A DNA stretch of 64,000 nt from Candidatus Gastranaerophilales bacterium (GCA_944326915.1 CALVFT010000006.1:1-64000), one strand, 5' to 3'. Positions 53,479 to 61,800 are shown, numbered from the stretch's first letter. Program-made: numbers and translations. The notes: generated by a model from the sequence alone, not told the origin.

Positions 53479-54126
53479 TTAAAGTGAGATGTTTGCACTT
53501 GATGGAGTTGTTGATTCATCGTTAGAATCTACAAAACTTAAGAATAATAGTTTGATTAATTGAAAATCGTCTTCGTAACGTTTAACAATTGATTGGAAAG
53601 AGTTGTAGAAAATAACTGCAACAATCGCAACACCAAGACCAAATGCAGTTGCGATAAGTGCTGAACCGATACCCATTGCTACTGCTGCTGATTGGTTACC
53701 TTGAGTTGCTAAATCTTGGAATGTATACAAAATTCTTACAACTGTACCAAACAAACCTAAAAATGGAGCAACACCACCAATTGTACCCAAGATAGTAAGA
53801 TGGCTTTCCAGTTTTCTTGTAGCTAGAGCAGCTGCGATATCAAATGAACGAGAAAATCCGTTTCTTTGTTCTGAGAAAATTCTTACAGCTTCCTCTGTTA
53901 CTTCTCCGATAACTCCACCACATTGAATTGCTAAGTTTTGAGCACCGTCAAGGTTATCTTTTGCAAGTTCTTTTTGCAATCTTGGTATAAATTGTACAAC
54001 TTCTCTTTTGTTTTTCTTGTAGTAAGAAAATCTGTTGATAACAACACCAACTACCAAAATAGAACATACCAATATTGGTAATAATACCGGCCAGTCTAAT
54101 TGAATTGAGTGTAATAATAGTTCCAT
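53479..54126 (-). CDS. exbB: ExbB/TolQ proton-channel protein
   Basis: 215 residues from MELLLHSIQLDWPVLLP; GAGGA lies seven bases upstream and is preferred over a start 18 codons earlier. Three membrane helices: the first at residues about 14-32, the second after LESHLTILGTIGGVAPFLGLF, the third around AMGIGSALIATAFGLGVAI. ExbB couples the proton gradient to TonB or TolA work in the outer membrane. Confidence 0.93.
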   Translation of the reverse strand: MELLLHSIQLDWPVLLPILVCSILVVGVVINRFSYYKKNKREVVQFIPRLQKELAKDNLDGAQNLAIQCGGVIGEVTEEAVRIFSEQRNGFSRSFDIAAALATRKLESHLTILGTIGGVAPFLGLFGTVVRILYTFQDLATQGNQSAAVAMGIGSALIATAFGLGVAIVAVIFYNSFQSIVKRYEDDFQLIKLLFLSFVDSNDESTTPSSANISL

Positions 54127-54197
54127 AATTTTATCCTCTTTTTTTAGTTTACTTTTCTGTCTTAATTTTGTTTTCAGCACTTGGGCTGAATTTATTT

Positions 54198-55403
54198 TTA
54201 GTGATATCCTGAAGCTCCAAATACGTTGTAATCAAATGTAAATTGAATATCTATACTTGAACCTTTAAAGTCTGCAGGTAAAGGTCTGAATGGAGCTGTT
54301 GATTGTACAGCATTTATCGCTGCTTTATCTGCACTTGGTAGACCTGATGATTTGAACACGCTGCAAGAAAGTAATCTACCGTCTTTCGCAATTTTGAACA
54401 TCAGAACTACTCTTTTACTTTCGTTTCCTTTTGGAGGGTCCCAGTTCATTTTTATACGTCTTTGTAATTCTCGCATATATGGACCAAAATCAGGTTCTCT
54501 GATAGCATCTATGCCAGGTCTGCCGTTTGGATTTCCAGGTCCTGGGTTTCCGTATCCTCCAGTTCCTCCACCGCCACCTTTGGCAAGTTTTGAGCCTGAT
54601 GATGAACCTGAACCGCCTGTTGGTGCAAGTGACGGAGTTGGAGCATATCTACCTGCAGAAGAACTACCTCCTGAACCTCCTCCAATTTTTGATGAACCTG
54701 AACCACTAATTGGACCTGTTGAGTATGTTCCTGCTTTTGTTCCTCCTGAAGGTACAGGGATTGCAAAAGGTGAAGATGGTTTTGCAACCGGTCGTGGTGT
54801 GGTTGGTGGTTTTATAGAAGGCCTTGCTGTTGGCGGTTGTGGCCTTGCTTGTTCAGCCTTTTTAGGACCTTGTGTTTGACTTGGTTGTTGCACCGGTTTA
54901 GCCTTTTGAGTCGGCTGTGGTTGTGTTACCTGTTGAATCATTTTTTGAAGTGGATTCTTAGGTTGTGCTGTTTGAGCCGGTTTTGGTGAAGATTTTGGTT
55001 TTGCAGCTTGTGCTTGTTTTGGAGTACCAGGTGCCGGTGATGGCATAGATACTTTTCGTGTAGGGTCATGATGACCTCCTGCACGAGAGTTTATATCTGC
55101 TCGGTATGGTGTGTTTTTGTTAATTGGAGTTGCCTCTTTATCAACTAAAACAAATTCTATATCTTGAACTTTTGGTTTTGGTTTTTCAAATATAGAGAAT
55201 GTTACCCCCATAAGAGCAAGTATAAAAACAATTAGCCAAGCTGTACCTACTGCTGTTGGGTGTAATAATGCAGAAATAAGTATTGATTTTTTTAAACTTA
55301 GATCTTCATCATCTTTTAATACAGCAGGTGTTGAATAATCTTCATTTATTGGCTGTTCTTCTTCGTATAAAAAGTTTTCTGTGTATTTCCCTAATAATGA
55401 CAT
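54198..55403 (-). CDS. tonB: TonB-family energy transducer
   Basis: 401 residues. One membrane helix near 51-72 (AVGTAWLIVFILALMGVTFSIF) follows a cytoplasmic N-terminus. A Pro/Gln/Lys-rich rod (about 120-220) and a Gly/Ser-rich stretch (about 225-300) span the periplasm. The TonB C-terminal domain runs from about 305 (PYMRELQRRIKMNWDPPKGN) to the end. It is first in the operon tonB-exbB-exbD-exbD. The long Gly/Ser region is unusual in length. Confidence 0.88.
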   Translation of the reverse strand: MSLLGKYTENFLYEEEQPINEDYSTPAVLKDDEDLSLKKSILISALLHPTAVGTAWLIVFILALMGVTFSIFEKPKPKVQDIEFVLVDKEATPINKNTPYRADINSRAGGHHDPTRKVSMPSPAPGTPKQAQAAKPKSSPKPAQTAQPKNPLQKMIQQVTQPQPTQKAKPVQQPSQTQGPKKAEQARPQPPTARPSIKPPTTPRPVAKPSSPFAIPVPSGGTKAGTYSTGPISGSGSSKIGGGSGGSSSAGRYAPTPSLAPTGGSGSSSGSKLAKGGGGGTGGYGNPGPGNPNGRPGIDAIREPDFGPYMRELQRRIKMNWDPPKGNESKRVVLMFKIAKDGRLLSCSVFKSSGLPSADKAAINAVQSTAPFRPLPADFKGSSIDIQFTFDYNVFGASGYH

Positions 55404-55465
55404 TTTTCTTGTTTATACAGTATTTTTTTACTGTAATTCTCCCCTATCTTCTTTTTAATTATTTC

Positions 55466-55505
55466 GGTAATAATTTTATTTTAAAACAAAAATAAAATTA
55501 TTACC
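55466..55505. repeat. Perfect 17-bp AT-rich inverted repeat
   Basis: Arms 55466-55482 and 55489-55505 with a six-base loop, between tonB and the 55517 gene. It may be the terminator of the 55517-56257 gene or a regulatory palindrome for tonB. Confidence 0.6.
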
Positions 55506-55516
55506 TGATTGATTAA

Positions 55517-56257
55517 TTATTGTTGATTATAAATTGCAGGGTTCACTGTAATCGGTTGGGTTAGCATAATTTGTATTTGAGCATTTACAGGGATTTCTAC
55601 ATCTTCGCCTTTATCCCATAATGATTTTGCTAATCCGCCGCCTGCACCTACTGCAGTTGCAAGAGCTGTTCCCTTTCCAATATCTCCTCCTGCTAGTGGA
55701 GATATGATTACTCCTGCTAGTGCACCAGCACCAGCTCCTATTGCAAGGTCTTTACCATAGTCTTTAGCTACATCCATTTTGGTTCCACCAACAAGTCTGC
55801 CGGTGTTATCGTTTGTTTTGATAACTCCTGATATTGGGATTTGTAGCCCATATGGTGTTACAATTTGGGTAAATCTTATCATTAGTTTCCCGTTCATACT
55901 TCCGCGTTTAGCTTTAGATACTTCAAGTACTTGGCCTACTACAGAGCTGCCTGCAGGTGCTATAAGATTGTTGTTATAGTAAAAATCTGATCCAAGTGCT
56001 ATATTAACAGTTTGGCCTAATGTTAAATTTGCTGAGCTTAGCGGTGTAGTTACTACAGCACTAAAATTTTGACCTGCTGGGACTGTAACTACACTCCCTT
56101 TTAGAGTTTTATTGCCTGATACTGATGGCATATTGTAATAATTTTGTTGATATAGTGGTGCTTGTTGGTTTTGAGAATATGTAAAATTTGGAGCCGCAAG
56201 CACACTAGTACTAGATAGCAAAAGTAAAGCTAATGTAAAACTCATTTGTTTTTTCAT
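55517..56257 (-). CDS. Secreted protein, VirB10/TrbI-like pattern
   Basis: 246 residues. Signal peptide MKKQMSFTLALLLLSSTSVLA. The body (VVTVPAGQNFSAVVTTPLSS; GSDFYYNNNLIAPAGSSVVG; YGLQIPISGVIKTNDNTGRL) has a beta-barrel-like pattern that loosely recalls VirB10/TrbI and related envelope proteins. A Gly/Ala-rich segment (LAIGAGAGALAGVIISPLAG) may pack in a membrane. It shares this pattern with the next gene (56316-56912) and is likely a paralogue. Confidence 0.55.
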   Translation of the reverse strand: MKKQMSFTLALLLLSSTSVLAAPNFTYSQNQQAPLYQQNYYNMPSVSGNKTLKGSVVTVPAGQNFSAVVTTPLSSANLTLGQTVNIALGSDFYYNNNLIAPAGSSVVGQVLEVSKAKRGSMNGKLMIRFTQIVTPYGLQIPISGVIKTNDNTGRLVGGTKMDVAKDYGKDLAIGAGAGALAGVIISPLAGGDIGKGTALATAVGAGGGLAKSLWDKGEDVEIPVNAQIQIMLTQPITVNPAIYNQQ

Positions 56258-56315
56258 AAAATTTATCCCTCTTCTTATTTTTTCTTATAACATTGTATTT
56301 TATATTATAGATTTG

Positions 56316-56912
56316 TCAATTTGTTAAGGTGTGGGTGATATAGGCTGGAGATGTAAGAATTATAATTAAATTAGCTCCTGTGGCTACTGTTGTATGAGTT
56401 CCCATTTTTCTTTCCATTGAAGGACGAATTTGTATTGTAGCTTTTCCTTTTGCTCTTTGGCTATATTGTGGCATTTTTCTATATGTCAGAGGTTCTGAAA
56501 TTCCGCCACCTATTATATTGTCGCTAGTGGTATAAATATATCCTTTTATTGGAAGTTCATAGCCATCTTGGAGTACAAGTTTATTAATTCTTATTTTCAT
56601 TGATGCATTTGTGCCAACAACTGGTTCGTGAATTTGTTCTATATAGCCGTAAAAGACTGTTTCTTCGGGGATAATTTTTGTATCATACAAAAATAAATCA
56701 TTTGTGCAGATAAATTTTACTTTATACCCTTCTTGACAGTGTTCTGTTGATATTTCTTGAGTATTCATTACAGGTATAAAAGTTCCAGCAGGAATTTCTA
56801 TTTCAGCATAATCTCGCATTGGAAGCTCAATGCTTGGCAAATCGAGTGCTTGTGCATTCAATTGAAAAAATGTAAAACAAATAAATAAAAGTAATCCTGC
56901 AAAATTTTTCAT
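56316..56912 (-). CDS. Secreted paralogue of 55517-56257
   Basis: 198 residues. Signal peptide MKNFAGLLLFICFTFFQLNAQA. Segments PAGTFIPVMNTQEI, IPEETVFYGYIEQI and LPIKGYIYTTSDNIIGGG line up with the same features of the gene after it. Both have a Gly patch then a C-terminal strand (TGANLIIILTSP). No family name recognised. Confidence 0.5.
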   Translation of the reverse strand: MKNFAGLLLFICFTFFQLNAQALDLPSIELPMRDYAEIEIPAGTFIPVMNTQEISTEHCQEGYKVKFICTNDLFLYDTKIIPEETVFYGYIEQIHEPVVGTNASMKIRINKLVLQDGYELPIKGYIYTTSDNIIGGGISEPLTYRKMPQYSQRAKGKATIQIRPSMERKMGTHTTVATGANLIIILTSPAYITHTLTN

Positions 56913-57059
56913 AATTGTTATTATAACAGTTTTTATTGTTTTTTCAACATAATCATAATATTTTAAAATGTAAAGATAATTAACAAAAAATATATTCTGT
57001 GCAATTTTTCTAAAGAAAAATACTTTATATAAATAGTAGTGTAGTTAAAAAGGTATTTT

Positions 57060-57683
57060 ATGTCATTTAGTCCGGTTTCAACAGGAATATTTGCATTTAG
57101 AAGTGCTGATAAGGCTAGTCACGGTGATGATAGCAGGGCTGTGATTGCAGGTTGTCAGAGTATAAATTTTGGGAAAGATGTTCTTTCTTCTGTTTTTAAA
57201 GCTGATTCTGCTGTTGCAAAAACTGCAAGAAGTGCAGCTAGTGTTTTTTCTGATTTAGCTAAGGAAAGTAAAGCTTTTGAATATGCAGGTAAAGCTGTTA
57301 AGTGGGGATGTGACAACGTTAATCCTTTAATTTGTGTTTCAAGTGGTATAAAAGTTTTGAGGTCTGACGATAAAGTTGGTTCAGGTATTACTGAAACTGC
57401 AGCTTTGGCTACTATGTTTGCCGGTGAAAATATTGTTAAAGCTAATTATGATGCTTTAGCTAATTCAAAATATGCTAAAGAAGCTGCAGAGGCAGTAAAA
57501 GATATTAAAGCTTTAAAACCTGTACTTAAATATATTTCTGAACATAAGTTGGGCGGTAAAATCGGTATGGTTACAAAAGGCTTAGCTTTGGTTGGAGGTT
57601 CAATAGCTTCATATAACATTGGAGAGTACATCGGTAAAGATATTGCTAAAAAAGTTAAGGCTGAGTTTAATTTATCTGCTTAA
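57060..57683 (+). CDS. Unknown protein with N-terminal IFAFRS motif
   Basis: 207 residues opening MSFSPVSTGIFAFRSADK, the least exact member of the N-terminal pattern family (Phe at residue 11). The body is Ala/Lys-rich and helical, with repeated Ala-Val-Lys segments (TARSAASVFSDLAKESKAFE) and a Gly-rich helix near the end (GLALVGGSIASYNIGEYIGK) that might enter a membrane. No signal peptide. AAGGT precedes the ATG. It is divergent from the 56316 gene. Confidence 0.6.
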   Translation: MSFSPVSTGIFAFRSADKASHGDDSRAVIAGCQSINFGKDVLSSVFKADSAVAKTARSAASVFSDLAKESKAFEYAGKAVKWGCDNVNPLICVSSGIKVLRSDDKVGSGITETAALATMFAGENIVKANYDALANSKYAKEAAEAVKDIKALKPVLKYISEHKLGGKIGMVTKGLALVGGSIASYNIGEYIGKDIAKKVKAEFNLSA

Positions 57684-57739
57684 AATCAATCAAAAGGTTT
57701 AGACATTTTTATTGAGTCGTATGTTATAATGAATTTATA

Positions 57740-58612
57740 ATGAAAAAGATATTATTTTTATTTGGATTTATATTTTTGTTAGCGTCTAATCCTTGTTATG
57801 CTATAAAAATCGGACTTCAGACTGAGGTTGATTATGCATCTGTAGGGACATCTGTAAAAGGTACAATAATTGATGCTAATACAAATCATACAGTTTGTGA
57901 TTTAGATGCAATGAAAGGTTATCATATAAGACCTTATCATAATCTGATGGCAATACGTATTGATGGTAAATATTATAAAATAAATTCGGATAATATCGTA
58001 ATTAGGACAAAAGATAATGCAAATGGATTTATAAGTGCCAAAGGTAAGTGGTATAGAGGTCTTATAATGATCCAAAACAAGAACGGTCAGCTTACTGTAA
58101 TAAATAATGTACCTTTAGAGGATTACATAAAAGGAGTTGTTCCTTCTGAAATGCCTTCTTCTTGGGATGTAGAGGCTCATAAAGCTCAAGCTATTGCTGC
58201 AAGAAGTTATGCGCTTGCAAATTTAGGTAAAAGAGCAAGATATGGATATGATTTGAAGGATACTCCTGAAGACCAAGCTTATGGAGGTGCTTCTGCAGAG
58301 ACTGCAAAAACTAATTCTGCAGTAGATGATACTAAAGGTATTGTATTGACATATAATATGCAGGTTATTACAGCATATTATTCTGCTTCTGCAGGTGGGC
58401 AGACTTCTGCAGCTGCTTGGGGTGCAGATTTGCCTTATTTAAGATCGGTACCGTCTTTTGATGATAATGTGAAAAAGAACGGACACGGTATAGGTATGTC
58501 TCAACATGGTGCTAATAATCTCGCGAAACAAGGTTATAATGCTTATCAAATCTTGCAATACTTTTATAAAGATGTTAAGTTTGCACGTGTAAATCCGGAA
58601 GTTTACAATTAG
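57740..58612 (+). CDS. SpoIID/LytB-like peptidoglycan lytic transglycosylase, compact form
   Basis: 290 residues after the signal peptide MKKILFLFGFIFLLASNPCYA. The SpoIID core has PLEDYIKGVVPSEMPSSW (catalytic Glu), AQAIAARSYAL and GHGIGMSQHGANNLA. SpoIID cuts glycan strands without stem peptides. Between LPYLRSVPSFDD and the GHG motif the usual 60-80 residues are absent, so the fold is compact. TATAAT lies nine bases before the ATG and there is no ribosome binding site. Confidence 0.8.
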   Translation: MKKILFLFGFIFLLASNPCYAIKIGLQTEVDYASVGTSVKGTIIDANTNHTVCDLDAMKGYHIRPYHNLMAIRIDGKYYKINSDNIVIRTKDNANGFISAKGKWYRGLIMIQNKNGQLTVINNVPLEDYIKGVVPSEMPSSWDVEAHKAQAIAARSYALANLGKRARYGYDLKDTPEDQAYGGASAETAKTNSAVDDTKGIVLTYNMQVITAYYSASAGGQTSAAAWGADLPYLRSVPSFDDNVKKNGHGIGMSQHGANNLAKQGYNAYQILQYFYKDVKFARVNPEVYN

Positions 58613-58658
58613 TTAGTAATGCTTAAATGCTTGATAACATTGTGTTTTGACTATAAGG

Positions 58659-58678
58659 ATACCTTAAAATTAAGGTAT
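58659..58678. repeat. 9-bp palindrome upstream of HU
   Basis: ATACCTTAA, two-base loop, TTAAGGTAT. It follows the spoIID stop and precedes the HU promoter by 35 bases; it could be a weak terminator or an operator. Confidence 0.4.
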
Positions 58679-58713
58679 ATTAACCTAAACAATATTTTTT
58701 TTTTACAAACCCC

Positions 58714-58741
58714 TTGTCAAAATTGAATAAAATGCTATAAT
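58714..58741 (+). promoter_or_regulatory. Promoter of the HU gene
   Basis: TTGTCA (58714-58719), 16-base spacer, TATAAT (58736-58741). The leader of about 70 bases contains a hairpin (58764-58770 with 58792-58798) before the AAGGAGG ribosome binding site. Confidence 0.8.
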
Positions 58742-58820
58742 AGACTTTGTCGAAGAAGAAAGAGCATGCACGGAGAATGGTTTCTGCTCATTGTATGCAT
58801 AAGGTAGAAGGAGGTTCATA

Positions 58821-59093
58821 ATGAACAAAGAAGAATTGGTAAAAGAAGTATCAAAAAAAGCTAAAGTATCTCAAAAAGCAACTGCTGATATCATTGCAGC
58901 AACTTTAGAAACTATTGAAAAAACTGTAGCTAAAGGTAAAAAAGTTACTCTAGTTGGTTTCGGTACATTTGAACCACGTAAAAGAGCTGCTAGAACTGGT
59001 CGTAACCCACAAACTGGTGCAGAATTAAAAATTGCTGCTAAAACAGTTCCTGCATTCTCAGCTGGTAAAAAATTCAAAGAACTTGTAAAATAG
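58821..59093 (+). CDS. hup: Histone-like DNA-binding protein HU
   Basis: 90 residues: N-terminal helices MNKEELVKEVSKKAKVSQKA, then the DNA-binding arm with VTLVGFGTFEPRKRAARTGR and NPQTGAELKI. HU compacts the nucleoid as a dimer. It has a strong promoter, a structured leader and its own terminator, fitting abundant expression. Confidence 0.95.
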   Translation: MNKEELVKEVSKKAKVSQKATADIIAATLETIEKTVAKGKKVTLVGFGTFEPRKRAARTGRNPQTGAELKIAAKTVPAFSAGKKFKELVK

Positions 59094-59115
59094 TTTTTTG
59101 ATTGGAAAAGTTTAA

Positions 59116-59148
59116 AAAGAGTGAAGTTAGAAATAGCTTCACTCTTTT
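59116..59148. terminator. Bidirectional terminator after HU
   Basis: AAGAGTGAAG/CTTCACTCTT stem with a nine-base loop and T run; the convergent rsmD ends beside it. Confidence 0.85.
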
Positions 59149-59149
59149 T

Positions 59150-59671
59150 TTATTTTTTTACGCCTAAAAATGTGATGTATTTATCTCCGTATTTTTTTTG
59201 TTTAATGAGTTCATAATCAAGAAAGTCTACATCTGTTACATGTTCTAAGATTATGATATCAGATGCTATTTGCTCTATGGCATCAAGACTTTTTTCATAT
59301 ATACCTGAGTAGTATGGCGGATCTATGTATATAACATCAAACTTCGTTTCTAGTTTTTGGACTACTTTTGTACTATCTCCAATGATAAGTTTTGGCTGTG
59401 GAGAAAATTTTTTATAATTATTTTTTATAACAGATGTTACTTTAGGGTGTTTTTCAATAGCGGTTGCAGTTTTAAACCCCCTAGAAAGAGCTTCAAGCCC
59501 CATTACTCCTGAACCTGCATACATATCAAGAAAACTCTTATTTTCAAAATCAATCAAAGATTGCAATGTATTGAATACGCTCATTCTGACTTTTGAAAGT
59601 GTTGGACGAGTAATATTTTCATCTGGAGATGTTATTTTTTGACCTTTGAATATACCTGCTGTGATAATCAT
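59150..59671 (-). CDS. rsmD: 16S rRNA guanine-N2 methyltransferase RsmD
   Basis: 173 residues. The SAM motif is FLDMYAGSGVMGLEALSRGF, and the catalytic DPPY motif reads YIDPPYYSG. It methylates G966 of 16S rRNA in the small subunit. Length is normal. The start ATG is followed by IITAGIFKGQKI, typical of the family. Confidence 0.93.
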   Translation of the reverse strand: MIITAGIFKGQKITSPDENITRPTLSKVRMSVFNTLQSLIDFENKSFLDMYAGSGVMGLEALSRGFKTATAIEKHPKVTSVIKNNYKKFSPQPKLIIGDSTKVVQKLETKFDVIYIDPPYYSGIYEKSLDAIEQIASDIIILEHVTDVDFLDYELIKQKKYGDKYITFLGVKK

Positions 59672-59730
59672 ATTTACTATTTTACAATGAACATGATTTA
59701 TTATATAATTTTTGTGTATAGGGGTAGTAT

Positions 59731-61053
59731 ATGATTGAAGAAAATATTGAAAAAAAAGACCAAAACCATGTTGATGTAATAGTTGTAGGAGGTGGTCCGG
59801 CAGGTATTTCTTGTGCGATTACTCTTGCAAGGGCAGGTAAAGATGTTGTATTGATTGAACGTGGAAAATTTTCAGGTAGCAAGAATGTTTTTGGTGGTGC
59901 TATTTATGCGCAACCAACTAGGGAAATTTTTCCGAATTTTGAAAAAGAAGCTCCTATTGAAAGAAAAAATATTGAACATAAGTATGCATTGCTTGGAGAA
60001 GATGATTCAACTGTTATTTCTTATAAGAAGAGACATGAAGACCCTGTAAGTTACACGGTAATTCGCGCTAAATTTGATCGTTGGATGGCTCAAGAAGCTA
60101 AAAAAGAAGGGGTTGTTATTGTAGAAGAGACAGTTGTACGTGAGTTAATTGTCGAGAATGAGTGCGTAGTTGGTGTAAGAACTGAATTAGAAGATTACTA
60201 TTGTAATATTGTAGTTCTTGCAGATGGGGTTAATTCTTTGTTGGCAAAACAAATCGGATTACGTGGAGACATAGAACCTGAAGATGTTGCGGTAAGCGTT
60301 AAAGAGGTCATAAAGCTTGATAAGGAAAAAATTAATGACAGATTTCTTATTAACGATGACGAAGGTTGTATTTATGAATTATTTGGTGGCCCTATGCTTG
60401 GGATGTTAGGGCTTGGATTTATTTATACAAACGAAAATTCAATAAGTATCGGGCTTGGTATTACTTTGAATGAACTTGTTGAACGTAAAATAAAACCATA
60501 TGAAATTTTAGATAAGGTTAAATCTCACCCTACAATTGCTCCTTTAATTAAAGATGGAGAGGTTATTGAATATTCTGCTCACTTAATACCTGAAGGAGGT
60601 TTTAAAAAAGTTCCGATTTTGTATGGCGCAGGAGTTATGGTATGTGGTGATGCTGCGATGTTTGTTAATAACCTGCATTGGGAAGGTACTAATCTTGCTA
60701 TGATTTCTGGGAAATTGGCAGGTGAGACCGCAATTATTGCATTAGGACGTGAGGATTATTCTGAGAATACTCTTGCAAAATATCAAGAAAAACTCGAAGA
60801 ATCTTTTATTATGAAAGATCTTAGAACTTATAGAGATTTGATGGATGTTATGCATGATAAAAGTGAAGATTTTTTAGGCTATTATCCTAAAAAAATAAAT
60901 TCGTTCTTTGAAATGTTTACTTCAGTCAATGGTATCCCTAAAAAAGATTTGTATTGGAAATTTATAAAGAGTATATTCAAAGATAGAGGCCTATCAGCTT
61001 TGTTCAGTGATTTTACAAGTATTATAAAATTGTTATGGAGTATTCTACGATGA
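59731..61053 (+). CDS. fixC: FixC-like FAD-dependent ETF:quinone oxidoreductase
   Basis: 440 residues. The FAD motif VIVVGGGPAGISCAITLARA and GSKNVFGGAIY are as in FixC. It takes electrons from ETF-type flavoproteins towards quinone or ferredoxin. Ends in a hydrophobic-charged tail. The ribosome binding site is AGGGG seven bases before the ATG. fixX overlaps the stop codon by four bases; fixA and fixB are absent from this window. Confidence 0.9.
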   Translation: MIEENIEKKDQNHVDVIVVGGGPAGISCAITLARAGKDVVLIERGKFSGSKNVFGGAIYAQPTREIFPNFEKEAPIERKNIEHKYALLGEDDSTVISYKKRHEDPVSYTVIRAKFDRWMAQEAKKEGVVIVEETVVRELIVENECVVGVRTELEDYYCNIVVLADGVNSLLAKQIGLRGDIEPEDVAVSVKEVIKLDKEKINDRFLINDDEGCIYELFGGPMLGMLGLGFIYTNENSISIGLGITLNELVERKIKPYEILDKVKSHPTIAPLIKDGEVIEYSAHLIPEGGFKKVPILYGAGVMVCGDAAMFVNNLHWEGTNLAMISGKLAGETAIIALGREDYSENTLAKYQEKLEESFIMKDLRTYRDLMDVMHDKSEDFLGYYPKKINSFFEMFTSVNGIPKKDLYWKFIKSIFKDRGLSALFSDFTSIIKLLWSILR

Positions 61054-61340
61054 ACGATAGTAAAAAAGATTTAGAAAATAAATTGTATACAGTAAAATAT
61101 AATCCTGATAGTGAGTCTCATCTTACTCCTGTACCGGAATCTTGTGCTAACTGTCGTAGCAAAGCTTGTACATTTGTATGCCCTGCTGGGGTTTATGAGT
61201 GGGATGAAGAAAATAACAGGCTGATTGTAAATTATGAGGATTGTCTTGAGTGTGGAGCTTGTAGAATCGCTTGTGAAGATAAGTCTTTGAGCTGGGTGTA
61301 TCCAAAAGGAACGAAGGGTGTAACATTTAAACAGGGCTAA
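61050..61340 (+). CDS. fixX: Ferredoxin-like protein FixX
   Basis: 96 residues from the ATG that overlaps the fixC stop (ATGA); an in-frame ATG five codons earlier is also possible. Cys pattern CANCRSKACTFVCPAG and CLECGACRIACED gives two cluster-binding sets. FixX receives or passes electrons with FixC. There is no room for an extra domain. Confidence 0.9.
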   Translation: MNDSKKDLENKLYTVKYNPDSESHLTPVPESCANCRSKACTFVCPAGVYEWDEENNRLIVNYEDCLECGACRIACEDKSLSWVYPKGTKGVTFKQG

Positions 61341-61422
61341 TTTTATTATTTTGCTTGACATAAATGCTTAAAAACGTGATAATAATTCTATCGTAAGAGA
61401 TTATTATAAGGAGAGAGGCATT

Positions 61423-61800
61423 ATGAAAGAAGAGTACAGCAATCAACATAGACGTTGGTATGATAAAGATCCTGTTTTGTCTCAAGCTGTAAAGACTTTA
61501 GAAGAAACAAGCGATGAGACACAAATTAGAATTGCGCTAAATTTGATAAAAATTATTATTGAACACAATATTGAAGAAGAAAAATTTGAAGCTGTTGAAG
61601 ATATTATAAATGCTGTAGGCTCAGGTTTGGATGATAATAGAAAAGGTCGTTGGTATGATATTGACTCAACTTTAAGGACTGCAATGAATATGTTGCAGAA
61701 TTGTCCAGAAGCGACTCAGCATATTATAGCAAAAGAAATGGCTAAAATGGTTGTTGAAACTATAAAAAAAGATGAAGATACAGAAGATGATGAAGAATAA
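61423..61800 (+). CDS. RWYD-repeat small protein (paralogue of 12637-12981)
   Basis: 125 residues, two units: RWYDKDPVL at residue 11 and RWYDIDSTL at residue 76, each followed by helices (SQAVKTLEETSDETQIRIAL; RTAMNMLQNCPEATQHIIAK). The tail is acidic. AAGGAGAGAGG precedes the ATG. It lies 82 bases after fixX with its own terminator. Function unknown; soluble, with no signal peptide. Confidence 0.75.
   Translation: MKEEYSNQHRRWYDKDPVLSQAVKTLEETSDETQIRIALNLIKIIIEHNIEEEKFEAVEDIINAVGSGLDDNRKGRWYDIDSTLRTAMNMLQNCPEATQHIIAKEMAKMVVETIKKDEDTEDDEE

Noticed and set aside
54352-54879. Plus-strand frame of 175 codons opposite tonB
   Set aside because: Pro/Gly-rich mirror of the Gly/Ser and Pro-rich codons of tonB; no start signals.
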